Assembly (NCBI GenBank): GCA_045592445.1
Contig: JAZNUV010000024.1
Coordinates: 1 to 45,193 of the forward strand
From: JAQXGO01 sp045592445
Lineage (GTDB): Bacteria > Bacillota > Clostridia > UMGS1883 > UMGS1540
Length of the DNA: 45,193 bases
Direction of reading: 5' to 3'
A model generated the notes under the pieces. That model was not told the DNA's origin. It worked only from the letters and a program-made list of their open reading frames with translations, and ran no database searches. Within the stretch, counting starts at the first letter, position 1. The number at the start of each line of letters is the position of its first letter. Made by a program: the position numbers and the translations under genes. This document shows positions 7,605 to 15,618 of the stretch, in pieces.

Positions 7605-8405
7605 TTGTATCTGCGTGTTTCAAGGCATATTTATTTACACTACGGTCTTTTGTGTACGGCATTCCTATCTCTGTTTACACCTGTTGCTCTTTTATATCTG
7701 CAAATGTTTATTTCGGCACTTTGGCATGAAGCTTGTCATCTTTTTGCTGCCTTATACTTACATGTGCCCATTCGCAGAATAGAGCTTCTGCCTTACGGAT
7801 GTACGTTGCGTCTTACGCGCATGAATTTTTACGCAGAAACCTTGATAACGGCAGCAGGGCCTTTAGGCAGTCTTTCTGCTGCCCTCCTTTTTTCCCTCTG
7901 CAATGAAAAAACGCTTGCCGCTTTGAATTTTTGTTTGCTTTTCTTTAATCTCACACCCGCTTTGCCGCTTGACGGTGGCCGTCTTTTACGCCTCATCCTA
8001 TGGAAAAAAATTGGTTTTATCCGCGGAAACACCTGTATGCGGAGAATTTCAAGCTTTACCTCTGTTCTATTCCTCTGCGGCGCCTTTTTTGGCGGGGGAC
8101 TTTCGCTTGTTGCCGCCGCCTCGATCATTCTATCTGCACTCTTGACTGCGCCCCCGGATCCTTCTCCCTTGCTCTTACAAAAGAAGGTACATAAATGTGA
8201 TATAAAGGTCATCCCCGTCAGCTATAACGATTCACTTCTGCATCTCCTTCATCACTACTCTCCGTTTTATTATGCTTTATTTTATATTGCATCGGAACAT
8301 ATGTTGTTATCCGAACAAGCCGTCAGTACTCACATCCGTACAAACGGCATATGTGGCAATATATCCAATTTACCTAGAACACTTTTTTTACCTATGAAAT
8401 TATAA
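7605..8405 (+). CDS. SpoIVFB-like M50 site-2 protease
   Basis: Intramembrane zinc metalloprotease of the SpoIVFB type; in Bacillus the relative cleaves pro-sigma-K in the mother cell. The 266-residue product has several membrane segments, the zinc motif HEACH (HExxH) in ALWHEACHLFAALYL, and the second metal-site motif NLTPALPLDGGRLLRLI. The last 70 residues (IKVIPVSYNDSLLHLLHHY and onwards) look like a degenerate CBS domain, as in SpoIVFB. A TTG start at 7605 is preferred because AGGAG lies nine bases upstream; the ATG at 7596 directly abuts that site. No SpoIVFA-like partner is nearby. A sporulation role is inferred; housekeeping S2P activity is possible. Confidence 0.82.
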   Translation: MYLRVSRHIYLHYGLLCTAFLSLFTPVALLYLQMFISALWHEACHLFAALYLHVPIRRIELLPYGCTLRLTRMNFYAETLITAAGPLGSLSAALLFSLCNEKTLAALNFCLLFFNLTPALPLDGGRLLRLILWKKIGFIRGNTCMRRISSFTSVLFLCGAFFGGGLSLVAAASIILSALLTAPPDPSPLLLQKKVHKCDIKVIPVSYNDSLLHLLHHYSPFYYALFYIASEHMLLSEQAVSTHIRTNGICGNISNLPRTLFLPMKL

Positions 8406-8435
8406 AACCATGCTGTTTAATGTTCAGCATGGTTT
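8405..8435. terminator. shared bidirectional terminator
   Basis: Stem AAACCATGCTG (8405-8415) with CAGCATGGTTT (8425-8435). It overlaps the last base of the protease stop codon, and the loop contains the stop codon of the convergent tmcAL gene. Confidence 0.85.
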
Positions 8436-9532
8436 CCAAAAGTAACCGGAGCACGGCGTATATCCTGACTGGGAGCTACACCTTCCGGCATAAAATATAT
8501 ATCCGTTGCGCGTTTTTCCGTCTCCCAAATTTCGGACTTTTCTCGAAAGGCAGCGGGACGTGTAATGACAGGCAAACTCGCCTTCTTCTTCATTTCCTTT
8601 AAAGCTGAAGCGCCGCAATTTGTAAAACCTAATACACGAATATAAGAAGGCATTGTACTTGGTGACACGTGGTTTTGCAATAAAATCTGCAAAAGTGCAC
8701 GTTTTATTGCCGCTTTGGTAATATTTCGTGTTTTTGCCGTTTCCAAGATGGAAGTAAGACTCGTTTTATCGCACTTTTCCAATCGCGCACGGACTACCTT
8801 CGGAATCTGCATAAACTGCGCCAGATCCGCTGTGCGGAGCGCGTACAGAATCAGTGTTTCATAGTTTTCTAAGCGATGTACACTGCACGTTGCCGCAAAC
8901 GGCATAAACCGACTGCAATCTTCACCCTTTTCCAGTTTTTTTCGTAATCCAAGTGCCGATGGAAACGCGCTGTCAATTGCGGTCTCTGTATATGACGTGC
9001 CAACACGCTGAATGGTATGTGCTTTTATATCCGTTCCTAAAAAGCGTAAATACTCCATTGCCAAAATATTATTGGGGGTAAACTGCTTTTCGTTTTCCTC
9101 ATATGCCGCAGCATATGCGGCAGCATAGCTTTTCCCTTTTTTGAGATTATCTTTGAGCCTTGCCCGAAATTGCTGTGTTTCCGAATGCGACATTTTTTTC
9201 AAAAGTTCAACATCGCCGCATTCACTCCCAAAGGATAGGGTATCCACAACGCCCGTTGCACGCAGTGTTTCCACCGCGCCGCGTGCAAAACCCTCCGCTG
9301 ATGAAAGTGCATATACCGCGGGCAGTTCAAGCACTAAATCTGCCCCGCCTAATAGTGCATGACGTGCCCTTGTCCACTTATCAAAGATACAGGGCTCTCC
9401 TCTTTGGGCAAAACTTCCGCTTAAAATTACGCAAACACCGTCTGCAGCCGTCTCCTGCCGTGCACGCTCTATGTGATACATGTGCCCCTTGTGAAAAGGG
9501 TTGTACTCAGCCGCAATTCCTACAAGCCGCAT
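8417..9532 (-). CDS. tmcAL: tRNA(Met) cytidine acetate ligase
   Basis: TmcAL (formerly YlbM) uses acetate and ATP to make N4-acetylcytidine at the wobble base of elongator tRNA-Met, which prevents misreading of AUA. The 371-residue protein begins MRLVGIAAEYNPFHKGHMYH, containing the nucleotidyltransferase HxGH signature, followed by GSFAQRGEPCIFDKWTRA and LVLELPAVYALSSAEGFA, typical of the family. The ATG at 9532 is preferred, with AGGAG seven bases upstream; an in-frame GTG two codons earlier overlaps that site. It starts ten bases after the ABC importer ATPase gene, so it may be transcribed with it, and ends in a terminator shared with the protease. Confidence 0.92.
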   Translation of the reverse strand: MRLVGIAAEYNPFHKGHMYHIERARQETAADGVCVILSGSFAQRGEPCIFDKWTRARHALLGGADLVLELPAVYALSSAEGFARGAVETLRATGVVDTLSFGSECGDVELLKKMSHSETQQFRARLKDNLKKGKSYAAAYAAAYEENEKQFTPNNILAMEYLRFLGTDIKAHTIQRVGTSYTETAIDSAFPSALGLRKKLEKGEDCSRFMPFAATCSVHRLENYETLILYALRTADLAQFMQIPKVVRARLEKCDKTSLTSILETAKTRNITKAAIKRALLQILLQNHVSPSTMPSYIRVLGFTNCGASALKEMKKKASLPVITRPAAFREKSEIWETEKRATDIYFMPEGVAPSQDIRRAPVTFGNHAEH

Positions 9533-9542
9533 AGACACACTC

Positions 9543-10301
9543 CTACTTTTGAATACGGTTTAAGAATACCTTTGTTCTTTCATTTTGTGGATGGTTTATC
9601 AACGCGTCCGCCGTACCTTCCTCTACAATATATCCATCCGCCATAAATACAACCTTATCGGCAACACCAAGTGCAAATTCAATTTCATGCGTAACAATAA
9701 TCATCGTCATACGTTCAGCCGCAAGGTCGCGGATAACATGCAACACCTCTCCCGTAAGTTCGGGGTCAAGTGCACTTGTTGGTTCATCAAAAAACAAAAT
9801 ATCAGGACGAAGTGCCATAGCACGTGCAATTGCCACACGTTGCTGCTGCCCCCCTGAAAGTGCAGAAGGGTACGCATTTTCCTTATCAGATAGGCCGACA
9901 CGTTTTAAAAGTTGTTGTGCCGTTTCCATCGCCTCCGCCGGAGAAATGCCAAGAACACGAATCGGCGCTGCTGTCACATTCTCGATCACGGTGTAATGCG
10001 GAAAGAGATTAAAGTTTTGAAATACCATGCCGGTTTTGCCGCAAATTCTCCTCGCCTCTTTTTCAGGAACATAACACACTTTACCATCTTTCATTTCGCA
10101 AAGCGTCTCTCCATCAATGCGAACTGTACCTGCTGAAATTTTCTCGAGGCGGTTAAGGCAACGGATAAACGTGCTTTTCCCCGATCCCGAAGGTCCTAAA
10201 ATTGCCGTCACTTGCCCCTTTTCCGTGCTGAAGTCAATCCCCTTCAAAACATGAAGTGAGCCAAAGCTTTTTTTCAGCCCTTTTACCTCTAAAATTGCCA
10301 T
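9543..10301 (-). CDS. polar amino-acid ABC importer, ATPase
   Basis: ATP-binding subunit of a GlnQ-type amino-acid importer, 252 residues. Visible motifs are Walker A GPSGSGKST, the signature LSGGQQQRVAIARAMAL, Walker B ILFFDEPTSALDP and the H-loop IIVTHE. An insertion of about ten residues around KDGKVCYVPEKEARRI lies before the Q-loop region (GMVFQNFNLFPHYT). The start ATG shares one base with the TGA of the permease gene, so translation is coupled. Order binding protein, permease, ATPase is standard. tmcAL follows ten bases downstream. Confidence 0.95.
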   Translation of the reverse strand: MAILEVKGLKKSFGSLHVLKGIDFSTEKGQVTAILGPSGSGKSTFIRCLNRLEKISAGTVRIDGETLCEMKDGKVCYVPEKEARRICGKTGMVFQNFNLFPHYTVIENVTAAPIRVLGISPAEAMETAQQLLKRVGLSDKENAYPSALSGGQQQRVAIARAMALRPDILFFDEPTSALDPELTGEVLHVIRDLAAERMTMIIVTHEIEFALGVADKVVFMADGYIVEEGTADALINHPQNERTKVFLNRIQK

Positions 10302-10996
10302 CAGCTTTCCCTCCTTATATGCCGAGAAAATCTCTTTTCCGTAAACTTAAACAGAATCGTTAAAATCAAAGTAAAGAAAAGATATAAAAGTGCCGCAAGT
10401 AAAAAGGCAGTTGTATTCATATCTCGGTTTACGGCACCCTTTGCCGCACGCAAAAGTTCCGACACACTGATAGCCGTAATGAGAGCCGTGTCTTTTACAA
10501 GCGTAATTGTTTCATTGGTAATCGGCGGAATAATGCGGCTTAACGTCTGCGGAATTATGATGCGCCGCATCGTCTGCCCACTCGAAAACCCGAGTACCTT
10601 TGCAGCCTCGTACTGCCCGCGGTCTATGGATTCGATGCCGCCGCGATAAATTTCCGCAAAATATGCGGCGTAATTTAATACAAATGCAACAACGGCCGAT
10701 GTAACACCGTCCAAGGTGATTCCTACACTCGGCAGGCCGAAATATACAAAGTAAAGCTGTAAAAGCAGAGGCGTGCCGCGCAGTACCCATATGTAAAAGG
10801 AAGAGAACCATTTGAGCGGTGCAATCTTCGAAATGCGCATAAGCGCAATAATAAGACCGAGTGGCAACGCCATACATAGTGTTAATACAAATACCAAAAG
10901 CGTTATCTTGCCGCCATTCAAAAGCGCAGGTAAAATTTTACCGGAATACAAAAACCAGTCTACTACATAGGCCCATGATTCTGCTAAAAAATTCAT
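10301..10996 (-). CDS. polar amino-acid ABC importer, permease
   Basis: Inner-membrane permease of the HisM/GlnP type, 231 residues with about five membrane segments. It has the conserved NGGKITLLVFVLTL start, the LRGTPLLLQLYFVYFGLP segment and the EAA-loop EAAKVLGFSSGQTMRRIIIPQ that contacts the ATPase. The ATG at 10996 follows GAAGGAAATGAT and matches the usual family start; the longer frame adds a basic, non-hydrophobic extension and is less likely. A hairpin without a T run separates it from the upstream binding-protein gene. Confidence 0.93.
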   Translation of the reverse strand: MNFLAESWAYVVDWFLYSGKILPALLNGGKITLLVFVLTLCMALPLGLIIALMRISKIAPLKWFSSFYIWVLRGTPLLLQLYFVYFGLPSVGITLDGVTSAVVAFVLNYAAYFAEIYRGGIESIDRGQYEAAKVLGFSSGQTMRRIIIPQTLSRIIPPITNETITLVKDTALITAISVSELLRAAKGAVNRDMNTTAFLLAALLYLFFTLILTILFKFTEKRFSRHIRRES

Positions 10997-11022
10997 ATCA
11001 TTTCCTTCTTTTCTGCAAGAAC

Positions 11023-11051
11023 GGGGCGCATACAAAAATCGTATGCGTCCC
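11023..11051 (-). other. intercistronic hairpin between binding-protein and permease genes
   Basis: Stem GGGGCGCATAC (11023-11033) with GTATGCGTCCC (11041-11051), eleven pairs with one G-T, loop of seven. It lacks a T run. Such hairpins after binding-protein genes commonly stabilise the upstream message so the binding protein is made in excess; that is inference here. Confidence 0.65.
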
Positions 11052-11083
11052 ATCCTGTTTTCGCTATTTATCTTTTGTATCGC

Positions 11084-11887
11084 TTAGCGAAGCAATAAAT
11101 CCTCGCCAAACCATTCTTTAGAAATTTCTGCTGCTTTGCCGCTTGCAATGACTTCCTGCATGGCTGCGTTAATCTTCTCTGTCAAAGCATTATCGCCCTT
11201 ACGCATACCGATTACATAGAAATCTTCGCCAAAATCCTCTTCTGCAAATGCGTATGTGTCTGCCTTTACAGTTGCCTTATATTTACCTGCAACCTTGTCA
11301 ATGATAACAGCATCCAATCTGCCTGTGTCAAGGTCCATAACTGCTTCATCATAGGATTCATATTCTGCTAATTTATCTACAATATCACCATAAATGGCGT
11401 CTTTCTTTACAACTTCTAAAGCTGCACTGTCAACCTGAATACCGATGTTTTTGCCAGCAAGGTCTGCCTTCGACTTGAGATTGGAATCCTTAAGTGTCAT
11501 AATAACAATGGAGTTATTGAAGTAGGGCTTTGAAAGGTTCATGTCTTCTTCTCTCACCGGTGTTTTGCTCATGCCGTTCCAGATCAAATCAATTTTTTTG
11601 CCACTGAGTTCCATTTCCTTTGCATCCCAAACAATGGGTTTAAATTCAATGTCTACACCCAAAACTTCGCCGACTGCGTTAGCAAGATCAATGTCAAAGC
11701 CGACCAATTCGCCTGCTTCTGTACGGAAACCCATCGGTGCAAATGTATCGTCAAGACCGACAACGATTTTGTTGTTTCCTTTAACATAGTCCCAGGACGT
11801 GTCGGAGACAGGTGCCTCTTTTTCGCCACACGCACAAAGCGCGAACAACATGCTAAATGCTAATAATGCGCAAATCAATTTTTTCAT
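11084..11887 (-). CDS. polar amino-acid ABC importer, substrate-binding lipoprotein
   Basis: Extracellular family-3 solute-binding protein of 267 residues. A lipoprotein signal peptide ends in the lipobox LCAC, with Cys20 as the lipidated residue. The mature protein shows the family pattern KIVVGLDDTFAPMGF, GFDIDLANAVGEVLGV, WNGMSKTPVREEDMNLSKPY and the central DLAGKNIGIQVDSAA. The ligand cannot be deduced; cystine or another polar amino acid is plausible. The ATG at 11887 is chosen because AGGAG lies nine bases upstream. It is the first gene of the importer operon, with a palindrome-rich promoter. Confidence 0.95.
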   Translation of the reverse strand: MKKLICALLAFSMLFALCACGEKEAPVSDTSWDYVKGNNKIVVGLDDTFAPMGFRTEAGELVGFDIDLANAVGEVLGVDIEFKPIVWDAKEMELSGKKIDLIWNGMSKTPVREEDMNLSKPYFNNSIVIMTLKDSNLKSKADLAGKNIGIQVDSAALEVVKKDAIYGDIVDKLAEYESYDEAVMDLDTGRLDAVIIDKVAGKYKATVKADTYAFAEEDFGEDFYVIGMRKGDNALTEKINAAMQEVIASGKAAEISKEWFGEDLLLR

Positions 11888-11901
11888 ACAAAACATCTCC
11901 T

Positions 11902-11946
11902 ATAAAATTACTGTAATTTTATGATACCACTTTAGCGTACTAAAGT
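11902..11946. promoter_or_regulatory. two palindromes over the importer promoter
   Basis: A perfect 21-base palindrome, ATAAAATTAC-T-GTAATTTTAT (11902-11922), overlaps the -10 box and start site. A second, ACTTTAG-CGTA-CTAAAGT (11929-11946), has perfect seven-base arms and sits in the spacer and edge of the -35 box. Both are good candidates for repressor operators; the regulator is unknown. Confidence 0.65.
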
Positions 11947-11949
11947 CAA
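11921..11949 (-). promoter_or_regulatory. promoter of the amino-acid importer operon
   Basis: TTGACT (11944-11949) and TATCAT (11921-11926), 17-base spacer, minus strand, 34 bases before the binding-protein start codon. Confidence 0.8.
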
Positions 11950-11991
11950 GCGTTTTTTAAATTTTTTAATCTTTTTCTTTTTTATATAAAA

Positions 11992-12034
11992 AAAACGGCA
12001 TAGAAACGCGGTTTTTCATTCCTTATGCCGTTTT
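11992..12034 (-). terminator. terminator of the surface/peptide operon
   Basis: Stem AAAACGGCATA (11992-12002) with TATGCCGTTTT (12024-12034), followed on the minus strand by a run of Ts. It closes the operon ending with the ABC exporter. Confidence 0.88.
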
Positions 12035-12041
12035 ACTTTTA

Positions 12042-13769
12042 TCATGGTTTTTTTATTGCACAGCCCGAATCCGTAAACTCGGCAACAACGTCGCATATTT
12101 CTAATGCAGCAGGACGGTGCGTCACAATCAGAACTGTTTTATCTGTCATTTCTCGCAAATTACGCAAGACCTGGGCTTCCGTCTCCTCATCCAAAGCAGC
12201 CGTACACTCGTCCAGTAATAAAATCGGACGGTCAGAAAATACAGCGCGTGCAATTAAAAGCCGCTGTAATTGTCCTTCAGAAAGCCCTGCTCCACGCTCC
12301 CCAAGTATTGTGTCAATTCCATTTTCCAGCTTGTCTACAAAGGTGTCTGCACATGCAATGTGCAGCGCGTTTTGGATTGCCGTTTCATCCTCAGCCCGCG
12401 ATTTATCAAAGAATGTAATGGCCTCACGCACCGTGCCGCTCATAAAGTGATTGTCCTGCGGCACATAAGCAAACATGCGTTGCCACTTTGTTGTAAGCAA
12501 TTCTTTTTTATCGCCAACTTGTATGTAACATGTTCCTGCATTTGGCGTATATAGGCATAAAAGAAGCTTTAAAACTGTACTTTTACCGCACCCGCTTTTC
12601 CCTGTCAGTGCAATGTATGCACCTTTTTTTACTGAGAAATTGAAGTTTTGAAACACAACTGTTTCTCTGCCTTCCTGATTTTGTATGCGCTCACCGTCAT
12701 TTAAAATTGGCGCGGTATATGTGAAATCCACGTCGCAAAGTCCCATTTCCTGAAATTCATTGAAATAACTTTTTCTTGCCTCATCTTCAGACAAAGCCAC
12801 AGGCACGTCAGGAAATCGTTCAGCCTCCATAATGCGTTCGGCACTTGCCAGCATCGCGTAAAAGCGTGAAGAAATGCCGCTTAAACCCGCAAAAGGCGTT
12901 TGTACCCCCGCCACCAGTTGCAGCATTGCAACAAAATCACCGTAGCTGACCGCTCCATTTTGTATACCAACGGCAAAAAACCAAATACCACACAACGTGA
13001 CTGTATGCACCAAAAAGCTGAAACCACTGCGACTTATATTGGAAAAGTCACTCCTTCGCATCTGTGCCGTATAGTACGCTTTCATTTTGTCCTCTGCATC
13101 TATCAGCACATTTTCCTGGATAGCAAAGGCACGTACTGTAGGCATACTTGCAAGCGTTTCCAAAAGAAAAACGCGTAGTTTTCCGCCTTTTTCCTGCACG
13201 CGACGATGCAACGTAACATAAAACCGCCGTGCGATGTATGCGCCGACTGCCAAAATCAACCCACCAGGTAAAAGAAGATATAAAAATCGCGGTTCTATGG
13301 AAATGAGAACTCCAAGCGCAAATATAATTTTCAGCACCATACCCGCCGCATTCGGCAGGAGACGTACGGCACTCCCTGCAACCTGTGTTACGTCCGACGT
13401 CAAGCGATTCATCCATTCGCCCGAATGTACAAGCGATACCGCAGTATATTCCCGATGTAAAAGTGCAGAAAACAGCCTGCGACGCAAACTGTTCCCCATT
13501 GATGCAGTCGCACTCTCCTCTACACGACGTATACATGCCTGTGTACAAATTTGCAAAAGCATAAGTGCACAAAGTGTTAGCATATAGACAAAAAAATACG
13601 TCTTTTTTCCCACAGCCGCATTCACAACATTGCGTAGCGAAAGTGCATAACTAACACTAATACCGCTGCGCAGTACGTGTAAAAAGAGAAGTCCGCCCAC
13701 TTTATATTTACTTTTTCCCATTGCACTCCATAAAAAGCGCATTGTGCCCCGATTCCATTTTTCTTTCAT
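12042..13769 (-). CDS. ABC exporter, membrane-ATPase fusion
   Basis: A 575-residue half-exporter. Six membrane segments occupy about residues 20-290 (ABC_membrane type); the ATPase domain (about 355-575) has Walker A TGKSGCGKST, a slightly unusual signature LSEGQLQRLLIARA, Walker B ILLLDECTAALDEE and H-loop VTHRP. No C39 peptidase domain is present at the N-terminus, so leader removal, if any, must be done by another enzyme; the S26-type peptidase immediately upstream is the obvious candidate. The ATG at 13769 overlaps the upstream stop by four bases (ATGA). As last gene of the operon it probably exports the mature form of the small peptide or related product; substrate not proven. Confidence 0.92.
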   Translation of the reverse strand: MKEKWNRGTMRFLWSAMGKSKYKVGGLLFLHVLRSGISVSYALSLRNVVNAAVGKKTYFFVYMLTLCALMLLQICTQACIRRVEESATASMGNSLRRRLFSALLHREYTAVSLVHSGEWMNRLTSDVTQVAGSAVRLLPNAAGMVLKIIFALGVLISIEPRFLYLLLPGGLILAVGAYIARRFYVTLHRRVQEKGGKLRVFLLETLASMPTVRAFAIQENVLIDAEDKMKAYYTAQMRRSDFSNISRSGFSFLVHTVTLCGIWFFAVGIQNGAVSYGDFVAMLQLVAGVQTPFAGLSGISSRFYAMLASAERIMEAERFPDVPVALSEDEARKSYFNEFQEMGLCDVDFTYTAPILNDGERIQNQEGRETVVFQNFNFSVKKGAYIALTGKSGCGKSTVLKLLLCLYTPNAGTCYIQVGDKKELLTTKWQRMFAYVPQDNHFMSGTVREAITFFDKSRAEDETAIQNALHIACADTFVDKLENGIDTILGERGAGLSEGQLQRLLIARAVFSDRPILLLDECTAALDEETEAQVLRNLREMTDKTVLIVTHRPAALEICDVVAEFTDSGCAIKKP

Positions 13770-14185
13770 AGTCTTTTTATCCTTGCATAAAGCTTTCGGC
13801 ATAAAAAACGTACAGGGTACGAAAGCCGCCAAAACAAAACGTAAAGTTTATAACCGAAGGAATCCGTTCGAATCACTTTGCCACGTCGATGCACCTCGCG
13901 CACTACGCCAATCACACTTTCCATAGGTATCGTTTCATTTACAAACTGATTGTCGCCGCGCGTGATATACGTGTTTTTGCAGGTCCGTATAATTCTATGC
14001 ATCACATACTTACCGTCCTGCCGTTTATAAAGCGGCAACTCACCGCGTTTCAGTTTCCTGTCCACGCGGCAAATAACCACCAGCGTTTCTCGCTCATACA
14101 AAAGCGGCTCCATACTTCTGCCTACCGTAAATATGGTAAGCGGTTTGCCGCTTTGTAGTGCCTCTTCAATTGTTTTCTTATGCAT
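13766..14185 (-). CDS. S24/S26-type (signal peptidase-like) serine peptidase
   Basis: A 139-residue peptidase-like protein. It carries the serine motif FTVGRSMEPLLYE (GxSMxP), a downstream YVMHRIIRT segment and TRGDNQFVNETIP, in the order found in archaeal/SipW-like signal peptidases, where a histidine replaces the lysine of the dyad. It lacks an N-terminal membrane anchor; a hydrophobic stretch lies near the C-terminus (YKLYVLFWRLSYPVRFL). The start ATG at 14185 overlaps the end of the pqqD-like gene; a longer frame would run deeper into that gene. It likely trims a peptide handled by the PqqD-like neighbour before export. Confidence 0.82.
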   Translation of the reverse strand: MHKKTIEEALQSGKPLTIFTVGRSMEPLLYERETLVVICRVDRKLKRGELPLYKRQDGKYVMHRIIRTCKNTYITRGDNQFVNETIPMESVIGVVREVHRRGKVIRTDSFGYKLYVLFWRLSYPVRFLCRKLYARIKRL

Positions 14186-14444
14186 CCAGCATCCCGACCT
14201 CTTCCATTTTGGCAAGCATGTTACGAACATCCGCCACCAGTCTCGTGCGCGGGACGTTATATTCTGTCTCAAGCGCATCCACAATGGCATCCTCCGTCGT
14301 ATCAGTCAGCAAAAGACTGCAAATCCGACCTGCCGTTTCATTATTTCGCATCATGCCATTAAAATATTCACTCGCCTTACCCGTTGCAACCACAATAGTT
14401 TCTCCGTCAATCTCACGGATTACAAAACCTTCGCGAAGCTTCAT
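14178..14444 (-). CDS. PqqD-like peptide-binding protein (RRE fold)
   Basis: An 88-residue PqqD-family protein. PqqD-like domains (RiPP recognition elements) bind leader peptides and deliver them to maturation enzymes. The sequence MKLREGFVIREIDGETIVVA, FNGMMRNNETAGRICSLLL and VRNMLAKMEEVGMLDA follows the family pattern (beta hairpin, conserved N-E-T segment, winged-helix end). Its start overlaps the kinase stop by four bases and its end overlaps the peptidase start, so the three are translationally coupled. The candidate ligand is the 52-residue peptide encoded upstream in the operon. Confidence 0.88.
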   Translation of the reverse strand: MKLREGFVIREIDGETIVVATGKASEYFNGMMRNNETAGRICSLLLTDTTEDAIVDALETEYNVPRTRLVADVRNMLAKMEEVGMLDA

Positions 14445-15157
14445 ATTTTGTCATCTCCTCGTTCTATTTCGTGGCATATGGCGTTATAAACAATCTCTGC
14501 CGCATCCTTTTCCATCGTTGTATACACGCGATAGCAGGGTACTGTTTCAACAAGAGATGCGCATAGCTCCATAAGTTCTTCCGCATGTTGTATACCACGC
14601 AGAGTTTGGTCTAAAATATGATAGACCGCGTCTGAAGGTGAAAGGCGTTCTACACGCGTCACCTCGCTGCGCTTTAAAACGCAAATTGCACCGCAGGGCA
14701 CCATAACATTCTGCTGCAAATCAGTTTTTCCCGAAAAAGGCGTGCCGCAACATAAGAATTGGCCATTTCTGCGCACAAGCAGCGGTTTGTCATCATTGAT
14801 ATAGGTAACGTCTGAAAACGTGTTTTGCCAAAGTGCCGTATGCGTCGATTTTCCTGTCCCCGAGGATGCAGAAAAGAGATATGCTTTCTCACCCTTTGCA
14901 ATAGCAGAGGCGTGGAGCATAATACCGCCGTAGGAAACTGCTCGTCGGTAAAATTTCTTCCCCGTTAAAATATATTCCAAATCTTCTTCCGACAGATAGG
15001 CATAGCGCGCTCTTGCCGCCGCCCATTCTTCCGACGAAAGCTGGACATTCATATCCGCATCTTTGTCCTCAGATAGATAGGATGCACTTTTACGGCAAAG
15101 CTTTGGGTATCGCGGTGACATAGCTACCCGTATGCCACCAATATTGTAAATTGGCAC
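14441..15157 (-). CDS. HprK-like serine kinase
   Basis: A 238-residue P-loop protein related to HPr kinase. It has Walker A FSASSGTGKSTHT, an acidic YINDDKPLL segment and the CGTPFSGKTDLQQN segment typical of the short HprK-like proteins found beside PqqD domains. It lacks the N-terminal domain of true HprK. In lasso-peptide clusters such as paeninodin, relatives phosphorylate the precursor's C-terminal serine; here the substrate may be a serine of the 52-residue peptide or of the acidic tails, which is inference. The GTG at 15157 is chosen for its AGGCGG site eight bases upstream; other starts upstream overlap the previous gene and are possible. Confidence 0.83.
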   Translation of the reverse strand: MPIYNIGGIRVAMSPRYPKLCRKSASYLSEDKDADMNVQLSSEEWAAARARYAYLSEEDLEYILTGKKFYRRAVSYGGIMLHASAIAKGEKAYLFSASSGTGKSTHTALWQNTFSDVTYINDDKPLLVRRNGQFLCCGTPFSGKTDLQQNVMVPCGAICVLKRSEVTRVERLSPSDAVYHILDQTLRGIQHAEELMELCASLVETVPCYRVYTTMEKDAAEIVYNAICHEIERGDDKI

Positions 15158-15185
15158 TTGTGCCACCGCCTTTTCTCTATGCGTA

Positions 15186-15602
15186 TCAGCCGATTTCCTC
15201 CGGTGACCAGTCGTTATCCCTCGAACTCCAGTCCACACGAATCATATCTGTTATCGGACGCATTGTGAAGTTCCCGTCCCAAACCATGTATCTGATTTCG
15301 TGCATGTCGTTCTGTTCTATAACATCTATTCCAGTATACCAATAGGGTATTTCTACTCCATTTACTTTTCGGGTACCTTCTTGCATTGTATCGATCTTAA
15401 AGTCCAACAGGAGCGGATTTGCACCGCTTACATCATACCTTGCAATATACACCGTATACTGCCTGTCCGCATACGCCCATATTCTTGCCTTACCCTGTCC
15501 TCTGTAAAGACCATATGAAATATTTTCTTCAGCCGATACCATCGTACCCGCCATAATACACAGAATCAGAACCGATATTACTCGAATAAAAAATCTTTTC
15601 AT
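15186..15602 (-). CDS. small secreted protein with acidic tail, unknown function
   Basis: I do not recognise a family. The 138-residue product has a clear signal peptide (MKRFFIRVISVLILCIMAG, cleavage probably near VSA-EE), then about 110 residues rich in beta-type and aromatic residues (ENISYGLYRGQGKARIWAY). It ends RVDWSSRDNDWSPEEIG, which resembles the tails of the SLH protein and the 52-residue peptide (DNxxxxxx[DE]I pattern). The ATG at 15602 follows GGGTG and lies 16 bases after the SLH stop; an overlapping frame from 15632 is less likely because it hides the signal peptide. Operon position suggests a part in the surface system. Confidence 0.75.
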   Translation of the reverse strand: MKRFFIRVISVLILCIMAGTMVSAEENISYGLYRGQGKARIWAYADRQYTVYIARYDVSGANPLLLDFKIDTMQEGTRKVNGVEIPYWYTGIDVIEQNDMHEIRYMVWDGNFTMRPITDMIRVDWSSRDNDWSPEEIG

Positions 15603-15618
15603 AATTTCACCCAAATCA

